This document shows positions 1 through 11,808 of a stretch of DNA of 64,000 nt, piece after piece. The notes below the pieces were generated by a model. It saw nothing but the letters and a program-made list of their open reading frames with translations, had not been told where the DNA came from and ran no database searches. The position numbers and the translations under genes were made by a program. This DNA comes from Jackrogersella multiformis (lineage: Eukaryota > Ascomycota > Sordariomycetes > Xylariales > Hypoxylaceae). Location of the stretch: NCBI GenBank assembly GCA_902806575.1, contig CADCXD010000007.1:434001-498000 (forward strand). The letters run 5' to 3'. Positions within the stretch are counted from its first letter, which is position 1. The number at the start of each line of letters is the position of its first letter.

Positions 1-65
1 TAATTGCAACCCCACCCCACCCTCTTTCTCTTAAGTTTGATATCCTTCTAATTAATACTTCCCAG

Positions 66-1146
66 ATTACACATGGAGATTGTTGATTTTTACCTTTGGG
101 TTCGTCCACGTGTCTTCGAGCAGCGGGTTCGTGAAGACATGATTGCCAACCTTGGCAAGCTCATCAAGAGGAGATGGCCGGATATTGATCTGTACCCATT
201 TGGTTCTTTCATGTCCGGTCTTTATCTACCAACGGCAGATATGGACATTGCCATATGCTCCAATGGCTTCCTCGATCACGGCACCCCTAGGTATAACAGG
301 AGCAGCCATCTATACACTCTTCGAAACTACCTCCAACAGCATGGTGTACCTCAGCACAATATTGTCGAGGTAATTCCTAAGGCTAAGGTTCCCCTTGTGA
401 AGTATACAGACAACAAGACCCTCTTGAAGGTTGATCTCTCCTTCGAAAAGATAGATGGTCGTCGAGCTATCCAGACGTTCCTCGATTGGCAACAAAGGTA
501 CCCTGTGATGCCTATCCTGGTGGCTGTGGTGAAACAATTCCTCCTCATGAGAGGACTTAATGAACCTGTGAACGGTGGGATTGGTGGATTTTCCGTCATC
601 TGCATGGTGGTGAATCTGCTCAACCATCTACCACAGATTCAGAGCCGATCCATGATACCCGAATACCATCTTGGCGAGTTACTCATGGAGTTTTTCGATT
701 ATTACGGCAACCGCTTCCAATTCGAAACAGTGGCTATTCGCATGAACCCCCCTGGTCTTGTCCCGAAGGTAAGTCGTATAGAATATCCTTTATTATATAT
801 GCTAATTATACCAATCTAGAGTCAAGTCAGTAGTGTTACATATCGTAACATGGATCGACTCTCTATCATAGATCCTAACAATTCCGAAAACGATATTTCA
901 GGTGGATCTAAGAATACCGCCACGATATTCAGGCATTTCTCCCAGGCCCACCTCGCCCTCAAATCACGCATGGCAGAACTTGCTAAGGGAAATACTCACG
1001 GGAATTTCGGCAACACGATCCTTGGACCCTTATTCGCCGGCAATTATTCCAGCTTTCAAATCCAGAGAGATTGTCTAAAGCGCTTAGCGGTGCAAGGGAT
1101 CACACAATACGAGGTTCGGGAATATAACATTAATGATGAATGGTGA
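66..1146 (+). CDS. Non-canonical poly(A) polymerase, Trf4/PAPD5 (Cid14) type, 5'-truncated by window
   Basis: Nucleotidyltransferase that adds short A tails to nuclear RNAs for exosome decay (TRAMP complex) in known family members. Two exons are visible: 66-768 and 820-1146, with a 51-nt intron (GTAAGT...CTAG). The first visible exon starts after an AG at 64-65, and the codons before the ATG at 73 read Leu-His, as in the family motif LHxEIVDFY. The gene therefore continues upstream of the window and 73 is not the true start. The catalytic signature GSFMSGLYLPTADMDIAI (about 202-255) carries two acidic residues, and the third is in KVDLSF near 433. The PAP-associated domain ends with the hallmark NNSENDISGGS (about 877-909). 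The protein stops 80 residues after that motif, so there is only a short tail. TRF4, TRF5 and Cid14 cannot be told apart from this fragment. Confidence 0.93.
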
Positions 1147-3871
1147 TATCTCTGAGATCCACGGATACCAGCTACCCTTCATTGCGTTCGAGAGCCTTTT
1201 GACAATGGAAATCACACCTCGGCAGCAATCCCGTCAGTGGCAGTATGGAATACAGAAGATCCTTCTCGACGATTACGAGGGTACGAATCATTTATTGGCG
1301 TTTCATTGGGGCGGCCAGTCGCACTAGGGAATGAATCGACACCAGGACTTCCTGCAAACCGTTGGAGTTTTGCGGATATATGGCGTTCCGGAAGACGACC
1401 AATTGCACCAAATACCATTTCTTTCTCTTGTTTCTTTCGCCGTCTCTTAATCCACCAGGAACTATTCATTGGGACAATGATGGTATAATGTACTTTAGTA
1501 GCAGGAAACTCAGGTCGACACGTCCCATATCGTCCCTGCCTTTCCGGCTTCGTGGTCTACTCCCCCTTGCCCAATCGCATCAGCAAACCTACGTGGTCTG
1601 TGGCCAAGTGGCAAGGGAATATTCAGACTTCGCGTTTCCTATAATTAATTTCGTTTCCTGACAAGATCTCCAGTGGAGAGCATGAATGTGACTGACTTGC
1701 CTAACTGGATGCTCTGCTAACTAGAGATGTTCAGTATTAAAACATCTCTACCTTGGACTGATAAAACTATAATTTGGAATAGCTAGTGGGCTATTTCCTG
1801 CTAACATATTCGCAGATCATATGCTTTGACTCGAAACCATTCATTTCTTGTTCAAGGGTTGTGTTACTTCTAGTCCGGGGATCTGGCGGGTTTGATACTG
1901 CTCATGGCGCGTCTACCTTGCTCAAAGCATTTTCTCACCGCACGCTGGGCTTCATGCCGGGCTTCGGAGAGATCATTCATTCCTTTGTACCACCAATATT
2001 GCAATTCAGACGTGACAAGTGTTGATCAACGCCGTGGAATAGTTAGGTGACATTGGCGGAACTCTGGGTTGAAGTCGAGTTCGCTGTCTATGTCACAATC
2101 TGCCACAATCCGTCACGGTTTTATGCATGTCGATTATTTCGTTGGTTGCATGGTGGAGCTGGAGCAATGCAGTGCAACGCATCTTTGATGGTGAGATGTC
2201 CACGTGGTCGGGTGCGAGAAATGTCAGGATTCGAAGACTCGAGGGTGGCCAATGGAGTCCCCCTTTTCATTTCCCTTTCCCCTTCAGGTCGGTTTTGCTG
2301 TGCGACTTGGTATTATCTTAGGGCGCCTACCCAGATCGCTGGTGTTGCACCTGCGGCCTAGGTAGGAAAAGAAGTGTCCAGGTGGTGCCGACGTATTCAT
2401 TGGGAAGTTTCCTTTAGCTAAGGTACGAGTTTTGTAACATCCAGAGTCGAAGCACAAAAGTGAAGACAGACACAGATGTGTCTAGCCTCACTACGTACTA
2501 TGTCGCATGAACAAACGCTATCTACCAGATAGGTATCTAGCCTACTTCCATAATACATACCCAGTAATCCATTGTGAAATACATACCTAGGTACCTAGGT
2601 AGGTAAAAATAGTAACGTCAGGTCTCCCGGCTGAGACTACAGTTCCCGGTTTATGCCGGTGTCTTTTTCTGATATTCTAGATGCAGATATCAGACCACAT
2701 CACTACGAACCCTAGCAAACAGGGTGCATGCTCTGAGTGGTTTGGGTAGCAGTAAAGTAGCCAGCTCGTTCTTGGGTCCGGTCCTAGGGTTGAGCATTAC
2801 AACCACCAATAGACGGAATGACATCCACGATCTTTCTGCGCGCTTATGATTTGGGAACGTGAAGGTTTGGGAGCTCGAATGGATTCATCCCCGCTGTCGT
2901 ATGCAAGGGCAATTGTCGTACCTAATCATATCAAATATAAGTTCGGTAGGAAATATTTGAACCTGTTTTCTTTTCTCCTATTGAGATTCCTAGGGCTCTC
3001 AAGTGCTTGGTTTTATTAGAATCTAGGTTATCCCACTGAAACTGCGTTTTTGTTTATAAGACTTTAAATATCTCGTCACATCTTTTAGATATGTGAGGAC
3101 GATATTTTTCAAGTATGCATGCCTTTACTATCTATCAAGATCTCGCCAAGTAATTTTTCGTCTGTTGTGCTTTCTGAGAGCATACTCTGGTTCCTCACTT
3201 CATCCAAATACAGCGGCAAACAAAATTTACTGATGCACAAAATTATCGTGAGTACCAAGCCAAGGGGGCATGGAACACATGTGAAGAGTTCGCCAGGTAG
3301 GCATTGTTTTACAAACATCACAAGATGGATATCTGCCAACGTAATCGAGCGTACTAGAAACTGACGACCTGGTATTGGTTAGGATAGGTCTCTGAGTAAC
3401 TGCCTGGGCAGATTATCGTTCCCAATCCCGACGTACAGATGCAAGCCGACTGGTAATCGTGTTTCCCTCCGCCTGTTGACGAAGGGAATCCTCTTATCTT
3501 CAAAATAGTGTAACGAGTACAGACCAAACCGGAAAATAGAACTGGCTACTCTGGGGTTCGTAGGAGACCCGGAACCCCAAAGCAACGGGCATTCTCCGTT
3601 CGGGATTAGATCGAGAGCTCAACGGTGCTACAGTCAAGTGTGATACTATTCTATGTAGCAAGCAAGTCCCTATATCATTATAATTAGATTGTAATCAAGC
3701 TTGATTTGTCTCAGTCCATCTTTCTACGACGTCCTCCTCGATGTGCAAGAACATCTATGAATGAGACTGGAACTAGACCGTATCTACTGTTTCAACAACT
3801 TTCATCTCATTAAACTCCGAACAACTGATACCTTTTCTAAGGCACATGAATACTACTTATATACTACTGTT
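1147..3871. other. Intergenic gap, no gene recognised
   Basis: About 2.7 kb between the poly(A) polymerase and the sugar transporter. The open frames here are short, overlap on several strands and carry no family motif, so I treat them as chance. The only structure I see is a TACCTAGGTA-type cluster at about 2584-2605. The last few hundred bases must hold the transporter promoter, but I cannot point to an element. Confidence 0.6.
2584..2605. repeat. TACCTAGGTA palindrome cluster
   Basis: Overlapping copies of the self-complementary decamer TACCTAGGTA followed by AGGTA units. It is one of more than a dozen such clusters in the window's gene gaps. Confidence 0.8.
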
Positions 3872-5862
3872 ATGTATCAAGTTACTAATGTATATATCAT
3901 ATGCGGCTTTGCCTCTATCGGTGTGTTCTTCTATTTAAGACTGATGTCTCTGAAAATTTCCCCGCGGCTGCTAATTTCTAACCCCTGGATATATAGGGGG
4001 TGGGTTGTTCGGCTTCGATATCAGCTCCATGAGCGGTGTTCTCGGCACTAGCGCCTACAAACGATATTTCGGTAATCCGGTCTCGTATCGTCAAGGTGGA
4101 ATTACCGCCTCGATGCCTGCTGGTTCGTTTGTTGGTATGTAGTAGGCCCAGAGTTTTGGAGTATATATTTAACTAACAGTAGGTTTACTATAGGCTCACT
4201 TGCAAGCTCCTTCATCGCAGACAGGTTCTCTCGTAAAGTTGCTCTTCAAGTCGGTTGCATTCTTTGGATCATCGGTTCAATGTATGTGCTCCCCGAATCC
4301 CTCTCCTATTTTCAACCTACCCTCAACTACTGATTCCGCCTCCTCTCTTCGATGATAATCCAACTGATTAGACTAGCATACAATGCGCCGCCCAAAATGT
4401 TGCCATGCTCTGCGCCGGGCGAGTCATCGCCGGTCTTTGCGTCGGCATTGCGTCGTCGATCGTGCCCATCTACATGTCCGAAATCGCGCCGAAGGAGATC
4501 CGAGGCCGGGTCGTGTCTCTTCAGCAATGGGCCATCACTTGGGGCATCCTGATGCAATACTTCACGCAATACAGCGCCGCGCAGATCGGCGGCGGACCAG
4601 ACGATCCCAACCAGCCAGAAGCAGCCTTCCGTATCCCGTGGGGGCTCCAGATGATGCCAGCCTTCTTCCTCTTCTTCGGTCTATTCTTCTTTCCCTACAG
4701 CCCGCGGTGGCTCGCCTCGAAGGACCGCTGGGAAGAAGCCATCCACGTCATGGCGGCTCTTCATGGCGGCAGCGATGTCAACCACGCAAAAGTCCTCGCC
4801 GAGTACAAGGAGATCGAGGAAGCCCTGCGGTTCGAGCGCGAAGAGGCATTATCTAGTTTTGGAGCACTTGTTCAACCTCGCATCTTTAAGCGAATAGTCC
4901 TCGGCATGAGCGTGCAGATGTGGTCGCAGGTAAGTATTTTTGGTGGTGTTGTGGATATCTAACGTTTACTAACTCTGGACAATCGAATAGCTCAGCGGAA
5001 TTAACATAATGATGTATTACATTGTCTATATAAGTTAGTATTCTCGTGGCCTAATTTTCTTGGTAGACAAGTCTTATGATTCATAGTGGAGGGGGCTCGA
5101 ATTGGATCCCCCCTGACAACCGCGTCGATCCAGTATGTGATCAACGTCGTGCTAACATTGCCTGCCATAATGTACCTGGACAAGGTTGGACGGCGGCCTA
5201 CTTTTATGGTCGGTTCTTTCTTCATGATGGTTTTCTTATTCATCTCAGGTATTTACGATCCCTCTAACTTAGAGAATTCCCACAGCCTGGCCCCCACATT
5301 AACAACAGGAATAGGGGCTCTGCAAGCCATCTACGGCCAGCCGAACGACGGCCGGGGCAGTAACGACATTACGTGGATCGTAGTGGACAACTTACCCGCA
5401 TCATCAGGCATCGTGGCGTGCTCGTACCTATTCGTAGCAACCTTTGCGACAACCTGGGGTCCGACATCGTGGACATACACGGCCGAAATCTTCCCCTCGC
5501 GAGTGCGCGCCCTGGCGGTCAGCATCAGCACGGCATCGAACTGGCTCTGTAACATGATATTGGCCTTCGCCGTGCCGCCGCTGCTCTGGAACATCAACTG
5601 GAAGATGTACATGATCTTCGCAGCCTTCAACGGCGCCGCCTTTATCCACGTGACCCTATTCGCACACGAGACGACGGGCCTCACCCTCGAGGAGATGGAC
5701 GACGTGTTTGATTCCGGCCGTCGCGCATGGCACCCCTATAAGAAGACCAGCCGTCTCGACGCCCTACAGAAGGAAATCGAGCAGGGCAACGTCCAGGTCG
5801 CCACCCCGATGCCCGGAAGCGCGGAGCCGAAAGAAGGTAAGAAGGAAGCAGTGGCGTTATGA
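3872..5862 (+). CDS. MFS hexose (sugar) transporter
   Basis: Plasma-membrane proton/hexose transporter of the major facilitator superfamily (sugar porter family, 12 membrane segments). Proposed exons are 3872-3920, 3997-4134, 4194-4281, 4377-4929, 4991-5033, 5087-5248 and 5309-5862, giving 528 residues, the usual size. The start at 3872 gives the family-typical MY..(T/S)N.Y lead. An in-frame ATG at 3761 exists but lies outside the conserved part. Diagnostic motifs are GGGLFGFD after intron 1, GRVIAGLCVGIASS, IRGRVVSLQQWAITWG, YSPRWLASK, QLSGINIMMYY, DKVGRRP and WTYTAEIFPSRVRA. The usual PESPRWL and PETKG appear as PYSPRWL and HETTG. All introns have GT-AG ends. Intron 6 (5249-5308, 60 nt) is in frame and stop-free, so an unspliced form would add 20 residues. 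It resembles high-affinity glucose transporters, but the substrate cannot be read from sequence. Confidence 0.93.
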
Positions 5863-6322
5863 AAGATCGCCCAGCGCGAGAATTGGACGGGTCTTTAAAT
5901 CTTTATAGGACGGGTTTTATTTCTTAGGGTTTTCAATTGATTGAAGCATGTCGTTCGTCATAGGCTATGGAGGGCTTCCTCTATAGTTAGGGGTTTAACT
6001 TAATCTGATATGTGTGCGCGGCATTTAGTGATTATATTCCAATTTATTTCTAAAGATGCAATGGGTATATGACCATGTTAGTCCATTTTTATATATGATA
6101 TTCTTTTCGTCTAGATGCCCTCGCGATGCTACATTAATACTTGTCAGTATCTGTAAAGTTAGGAGGTCGAATAGAGCGACGGACCAGGGAACCCGATGGT
6201 GCCTCCAGGCTAAAAGTACAATAGGTGAATGTATCGATTCCCAACTCTTCTAAGGATTAGAAGCTGTAGTCCTCCAACTGCAGAATCCATGTACCTAGGT
6301 ATGTAAGGTAGATTCCTGTACT
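5863..6322. other. Intergenic gap, no gene recognised
   Basis: Convergent 3' regions of the sugar transporter and the small secreted protein gene. A single CCTAGGTA element lies near 6293-6302. Nothing else is evident. Confidence 0.6.
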
Positions 6323-6803
6323 CTAATCTTGTCCGATCGCCTTGCACGAGTGTTCGTCGTGCGCCCACCTGCTACACCATCTAATGCATCGTATCCTATC
6401 GCTAAACACGCCTAGGTTCAGGCATCCGCCGAAAAGGCGACCCAATGCTTTCCCATCGCACCCTACGTCAGTTGTCTCCGGAAATGCATACCAACGGTAG
6501 ATGCCGTCATTCGTAGTCGAGGTATACACACTATTGGACTCGTTGTTCACTGCGAGACGTGTTGTTAGTTTTACATGTCATTGGAATTAATAATTCGAAA
6601 TTCATCATGTGAGATACTGGAGAGTAGCATCGAATGTCCAACTTACTTTTAATCTGCCAGTATTCTGGTCTCGACCCTATGCTCGCGTGTTTAACCCATC
6701 CGGAGCAGTCATCAGACTCGAACTCGATTGCTTTGAAGTCTCTCCACGCGCTAGCTCCAGTAATCGCCGAGATTAATACAGCGGTTGTCTTTGATGGTTT
6801 CAT
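6323..6803 (-). CDS. Small secreted cysteine-rich protein (unknown function)
   Basis: Not recognised as a known family. Two exons on the minus strand, 6803-6647 and 6549-6323, joined across a 97-nt intron with a GTAAGT donor, CTAAC branch point and CAG acceptor, give 127 residues. The first 19 residues look like a signal peptide: a basic start, then a hydrophobic run ending in the AxA-type cleavage site GASA. The mature chain has six cysteines (contexts DDCSG, VGCDG, GGCLN, IRCIR, RWCSR, HSCKA), an even number consistent with three disulfides, and one Asn-Glu-Ser glycosylation sequon. The good splice signals and the phase match support a real gene. Small size, secretion and even cysteines are the profile used to flag effector-like or antimicrobial proteins, but no function can be assigned. 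Confidence 0.68.
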
Positions 6804-7191
6804 CTTCTTTTCGTTAATAGCTTTATGTTTGGAAATGAGTTGTGATGTTGATGCTTTTGGGAAGAATTATGCTAGATCTACCAAGATCCTCTAAACCGGC
6901 CTAGGTGATGAATCGTTTGATATACAGCTGGATATAAGCGAACGGCTTTCATTCTACGCGGAAATTTAACAGCAAAATATTCCCAGTTGTTGGTGCTACG
7001 TTGACTCTATTAATTGGACCATGCTAAAGAACTTGCTACAACAAAGAGAAATAGGTAACCTAGCAGCGGATACAATGCAAATAAAGCGACCAAAGACAAA
7101 GATTTCCGTGACTTTGACGTCCAGTCTTTCAAGCTGCTGCTTGTCTGCTCGTCCTTCATTCGTTACTTTTGCATGTAGCTCTTAGGTTGAC
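6804..7191. other. Intergenic gap, promoter side of secreted protein gene
   Basis: About 390 bases between the 5' end of the secreted-protein gene and the 3' end of the F-box gene, both on the minus strand. No further ORF or repeat is seen. Confidence 0.5.
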
Positions 7192-8809
7192 TTAGTCGTT
7201 GCTGACCCTTACCAGCGCCCAATCCTCGTCACACTCGATATGCTGGAAACTGTCGGGCACAAGCAGCTTGATTTCCAGTTCCACGCCTGCCGTACTCGCC
7301 GCATCTTTTAACTGACTAGTCATATGCCAGTTCACAATCTTGCAGTTCCTAATCTTCCAGTTGGCAACCTCCGGGTATTCGTCGTCCAAGTTTTCATCGT
7401 CCATATCCACATAGCTTTCCCCGTCTGTATTGGCTACATATTCGATGATTGTGATAGACGTAAGCGAGAAATAATTCTCGCGGATCCTCTTCAGCAGATT
7501 CAATAGCCAGTCAACGTGGGTCGAGTCGAGTCTCTCCTGCCAGAGCAGATCGAACTGCTGGGGTTTTGCATGGTTTTGCATATCATCCCATGACCAGAAA
7601 AGACCCTGGATGCCATCAAATCGCAAGGTAAGTTCATCTAGACAAGGTGGCAGCAGCTTCCAGATGTCCATAGACGAAGGGCAGCTCTCTATAGTTTTAG
7701 AAGAACCAAAGAGGAGGTAGCTGCTGAGCGTCAAACTGGACATGTTACAGAAGCGCGACATATTGATTGTAGACTCGTCATGAGAAGGATCGTAGGCTTC
7801 CTCAGTGGATAGTACTAGGTGCTCAAGACTGGCAGCTGTAGGAGCCAACAAATCTCCATAGAATGATGGACGTAGATGCTCCCCTAATTCGTAGCCTTCT
7901 GTAATATCAAACCAGCCGGGCACCCATACATCTCTCAGGGCGATATCGCTTGGCACACTAAGTTCTAAATGTGTCAAACTCGGGGCCCTTGGAAGTATCG
8001 ACTCCAGTGCGTCAATAGAGACCGGGTTGCCGCCAGAGAAGTATAGGCGTCTAATGTTGGTAGGTATTGCTTTCGGGGTAATCTCGTTCGTAAACCCGGC
8101 GACTGGTACCTTAACGCTGAGTATCTCCAAAGATGGTAGTTCACATATCTTAACCAGGCAGTCCGCAGGTAGATAGTATTTCTTGTTGATTTGACAGTCG
8201 AACTGGATATCTAGGTCCTTTAGGTGAGAGAAATCACCACTTCCATATTCCAATAAACTCGGTAGAATCGACCAAGTTGCGGACCAGAAATTCGCTTTCA
8301 ACTTGATTAAGGAAGTTGACTTCGCCAACTGGCGCAGCAAGGCATTATGGATGGGAGCCAAGGGGCTGTTATCGGACTATAATAATAACGGTCAGTAACT
8401 ATTCAGTTTGAGTAAAGGGTCTCTAGCTTTTAGGCATGTTTCGACGCCAATAAATTCGACACCAATGCAATCCCGGGAGCCAAGAAGAGTAAGATGCTGT
8501 TAATATTACTGAGCTACATACCTGGATGGTGAAGGAGTGAATGCGATTCAAAATGTAGGGATTGAGACGGCAACAGTCGTTCAGGACAATGACCCGAGTT
8601 AGGTCAGGCGATAACTCGCAATCTTCTTTTATCTCAATCTCTATGTGTGAATAGAGGATGTCGATGACCAGGTTGTAAAAGTGCCGGCAAGTGAGAGCGA
8701 GGGCGCAGAGACTTGGACGGCTGTGGTTGTTGTATTTGCAATCGATCTCGGTATCGAGGAGAGAGAAGATATCTATCAAGATCTCATCAGGACACTGAGC
8801 GAGAGACAT
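7192..8809 (-). CDS. F-box domain protein
   Basis: Probable substrate-recognition subunit of an SCF ubiquitin ligase. Exon 1 (8809-8522) encodes an N-terminal F-box of about 45 residues: CPDEILIDIFSLLD, then LCALALTCRHFYNLVIDILY. Exon 2 (8376-7192) encodes a long leucine-rich C-terminal region with repeated strands such as SLTHLELSVPS and LDELTLRF, typical of the irregular leucine-rich repeats behind fungal F-boxes. The intron (8521-8377, 145 nt) has a GTATGT donor and TAG acceptor, phase 0. The frame is open seven codons upstream to 8830 but has no ATG there; the first ATG is at 8809, giving about 490 residues. Fungi carry many fast-evolving genes of this kind, so the target is unknown. Confidence 0.82.
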
Positions 8810-9814
8810 TTTCGCTAGTATTGTCTTCAATATATATTCGTCCTCCGTTGGATATTATAGTGGATGATGATGGTGGTGGTGGTGGTGATGACGAGTGGTA
8901 GTGACGAGATTGAATGTGATGGAAAAATAAATGTGTAGTAGGTAAAAAATTTAAATAACAAAGATGTTAGGACAGCATTGACCTGTTGATGGGGGCAGTA
9001 GCTGGATCAGCGACGAGATAACCTGCGATGGGGGCTATTCACTTAAGCACGTGGCTTTAGCTGGAAGTTGTGGGGAAAGGGGGGGGCTTTCGTTCTTTCC
9101 TTAACTTTCAGTGATTACCTAGGTACCTAAGTACCTAGTGTTTATACATACAAGAGACGCGTCGATCGAGGAGATAACCTTGTATTAGGTAGTTACCTCG
9201 GTGACGGTGTCCTTAGAACATTCATTGATACCTACCTAGGTACCTAGGTTAGGTAGGTAGGTAACCTTAGGAGTAATATTCATTGGATAAATGTCAGTTA
9301 AATATTTGACCTATATAACCTAGTTATTCACTCTAATGAATAATTAACTTCCAACAGCTATTAATATTTAGAAAATATAGTAAACCTTATGACATCTCAG
9401 AAATTTAGTATTATCGCTTCTATATATTTTTATGATTTTGGTGTATAGACTTGAAAGGGAATATCTGTACAGGTAGCATACTAACCTAGTGATAATATTA
9501 ACCGTGTCTAACATCTTTATATAACTGTCCATTATATTATTAAGCTTAATAAGCTTGACAAATCATCAAACCAAGAGCGAGTCAGTTTAGCCCAACTTCG
9601 CAAATCGAAATAAGCAGAACATAGACTCGAACATATGAACTTTTTGCATCGCGAACTCATACACACGTCATCATGTATCCTGATCTTGATGCATACCTAG
9701 GTACTTTACCATTGTTTTAAAGTCATATCGAATCTTCTCTGCTTTGTTGCTAAGGTTGTCCTTCATATATTATTTTTAGTCGCATTTTATATTCATACCT
9801 AGTACAGTAGAATA
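8810..9814. other. Intergenic gap with AT-rich tract, divergent promoters
   Basis: Lies between two divergently transcribed genes (F-box on minus, wax-synthase-like on plus). It holds a GGT run at about 8871-8886, two TACCTAGGTA clusters (9117-9138 and 9231-9264) and a strongly AT-rich stretch at about 9290-9560. No coding region recognised. Confidence 0.6.
9117..9264. repeat. Two TACCTAGGTA-type clusters
   Basis: One cluster at 9117-9138 and a denser one at 9231-9264 in which AGGT units follow the palindrome. They sit in the shared upstream region of two divergent genes. Confidence 0.75.
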
Positions 9815-11407
9815 ATGGCATCGTTCCTCTCTGTGGGAATATCTCAGCTATATGCTCTAATTATCGATCCCGAGCCTCGGCCAGGTCTACATCCCATACC
9901 TGGAAGCCAACCTCTCACGTTTGGCGCTGCTGTCTTGCCCCCTTTGACCTACTACATTGCTCTACTGCTCCTGGCTCCTCCGCCACCACCTACTATAGAT
10001 TATATTGATGTCAAGATACTTCGCAACACACTTGCCTTAACTGCGGGCGTTCTCTTCTTCCGCCTGCCACTTGCTTATTATGTCCCTCAGAGCATCGGAC
10101 TTACCTATCAGCTAGGTCTCGTTGGCCTCTATGGCGGATGCCGAGTGATGGACGCTTTCTTCATAAGCCCATATTTCTTTAAGCATATTCCTCGGCGGGT
10201 CAAGTATGTACACAAACCAAGGGTCAACCCTCCTATTCCGAAAGAGGCCGGGATAGTAAAAGAATGGACCGATGGGGGAGTAAGGGAGCCATACTTCCAT
10301 CAAGGGAATAATACGACCAATGACCAGTTTACGGCAGATAAACTAACAAAATTTGATATCTTCCAAGGATCTAAACCTACGCCAACCAGCAACGGCAGAC
10401 GTCCCAGCATTTCCGCCGAAATCGCCCGAGACTCCTATCTCGCGGTCCAACGCACACTGACCGGGCCGGATCCGAAACCCGTCCTAGAAACAGCAACAAC
10501 AGAGTCGGGCTGGCCCCATTCCCTCCGGGACCGCGCTTCCTGGGCCCTCGAGCTCGAGCTCAGCATGCGAGGCGTGGGTTTTACGTGGACGACCGCCGAC
10601 GTGCGGCACACGCGGAAGACCTGGCTCCCTACCGTCGGGAACCGGATCCACAGCGTCCTCGTGCACGTGATGCCGGTTCTCCTCCTGAGCTGGTTTGTCA
10701 TCAAAACTACGTACGTGCGGTACCTCGCGACATCTGCGGACCTAGCAGGATCTAGCAGCGATGAGCGACGGTCTCGCGAGCTTTTCGACGAAGAGCTACC
10801 ACTAGCGGTACAGCTCCTGCTCACGGGCGCGCTGGGCGCGTTCCTCATGGCATCATTCTCCCTCGGCCACTCGCTCTTCGCAATCGCGCTGAGCCCGCTC
10901 GCGCCTAGCCCGCTGGCGTTCTTCCCGCCGCTGTACAGCACTCGGATCTGGGACGTAACGAGCGTGCGCAAGTTCTGGTCCTACGGGTGGCACCGGCTAT
11001 TCGCGCGGCTGTTCCTCGTGTACGGCGTCTGGCCCGGCGAGTGGGTCGAGAGGAAGTTGACGGGGAAGAACCACGACGAGCCTGCGGACGTGGGTAAGGT
11101 TCTAGGCGGGTTCCTCTCCAGCGCGTTTGTGCATTCCTTCTCCGTGAGGGGCGTCCTGGGAGGAGATTGGAGCAGTGCAGCGGGCGAGGCGAAATTCTTT
11201 GCGCTAAATGGCATTGCTGTTGTGATCGAAGGGGCAGTGGTAAGAGCGGTGAGGAGTTCGAGGAAGAAAAAGGGGTTAGATGAGAGTATGCGTTACGACG
11301 GCTGGATTGGCCGGATATGGTGGCTTGTGGTTCTCTTAGGCTCGGGAAGAAACTTCGCTAGAGGTTGGGTTAAATCGGGATTGGTTCGAGAGATTGCTTT
11401 TCAGTGA
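9815..11407 (+). CDS. Wax synthase-like membrane-bound O-acyltransferase
   Basis: Single-exon gene of 530 residues. It is a multi-pass membrane protein with hydrophobic segments near residues 35-55, 70-90, 100-120, 285-305, 340-365 and in the C-terminal third. The C-terminal part holds the wax-synthase-type domain: KFWSYGWHRLFARLF followed by a conserved histidine region FVHSFSVRG. In this family the enzyme would esterify an acyl group from acyl-CoA to an alcohol or polyketide hydroxyl in the ER membrane. The middle part SMRGVGFTWTT matches the fungal subgroup often annotated as wax synthase domain protein. Fungal members sometimes belong to secondary-metabolite clusters, but no synthase gene is nearby. 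The ATG at 9815 is the first in frame after an AT-rich leader. The substrate is unknown. Confidence 0.85.
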   Translation: MASFLSVGISQLYALIIDPEPRPGLHPIPGSQPLTFGAAVLPPLTYYIALLLLAPPPPPTIDYIDVKILRNTLALTAGVLFFRLPLAYYVPQSIGLTYQLGLVGLYGGCRVMDAFFISPYFFKHIPRRVKYVHKPRVNPPIPKEAGIVKEWTDGGVREPYFHQGNNTTNDQFTADKLTKFDIFQGSKPTPTSNGRRPSISAEIARDSYLAVQRTLTGPDPKPVLETATTESGWPHSLRDRASWALELELSMRGVGFTWTTADVRHTRKTWLPTVGNRIHSVLVHVMPVLLLSWFVIKTTYVRYLATSADLAGSSSDERRSRELFDEELPLAVQLLLTGALGAFLMASFSLGHSLFAIALSPLAPSPLAFFPPLYSTRIWDVTSVRKFWSYGWHRLFARLFLVYGVWPGEWVERKLTGKNHDEPADVGKVLGGFLSSAFVHSFSVRGVLGGDWSSAAGEAKFFALNGIAVVIEGAVVRAVRSSRKKKGLDESMRYDGWIGRIWWLVVLLGSGRNFARGWVKSGLVREIAFQ

Positions 11408-11808
11408 TCCATCCATTCTCGGTATAAAAATCCCCAAGGTCGAAGACTTGGGGCGTATGTATATATGACATTCTATCACACACGTGTAGGAATCGGAGAT
11501 TCGTAAAGTGATGGGGTCGTTACCTCTGCGCTAGCATAATAATCGTATTGACTAGGTACCCTCTGTAGCGACATAGGTCTAAGCTAAATCCATATCGGAT
11601 CGTAAAGGAGAGTATGAATAATAAGGTAAATAAGGATTCTTGAGACAAGTTCAAAATTTTACTATTATAAAAATGATAAAGACGAAAGTGGTAATATTTT
11701 TTCGCGCTTATTGATTTTAAACAAATCACAATATCGTTAGGAAGAGAAGTGTAAGGAGAAAGGGGAGGGCTTGAGAGAGGCTTAGGAGCCTGAACTTGGG
11801 CCTCCATA
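11408..11808. other. Intergenic gap, no gene recognised
   Basis: 3' flank of the acyltransferase gene. The minus-strand open frame through here has no ankyrin or other family signal, and its 5' part overlaps the ankyrin relic in a different frame. Nothing else seen. Confidence 0.5.

Noticed and set aside
73..819. A complete gene starting at ATG 73
   Set aside because: Family-conserved Leu-His codons precede the ATG directly after a splice acceptor at 64-65, so 73 is an internal Met. The 3' side needs splicing at 768/820.
4383..4856. 157-codon plus-strand frame
   Set aside because: Shifted frame over the transporter's main exon; Arg-rich shadow.
10435..10971. 178-codon minus-strand frame
   Set aside because: Antisense shadow of the GC-rich acyltransferase coding sequence; Arg/Ser-rich with no motif.
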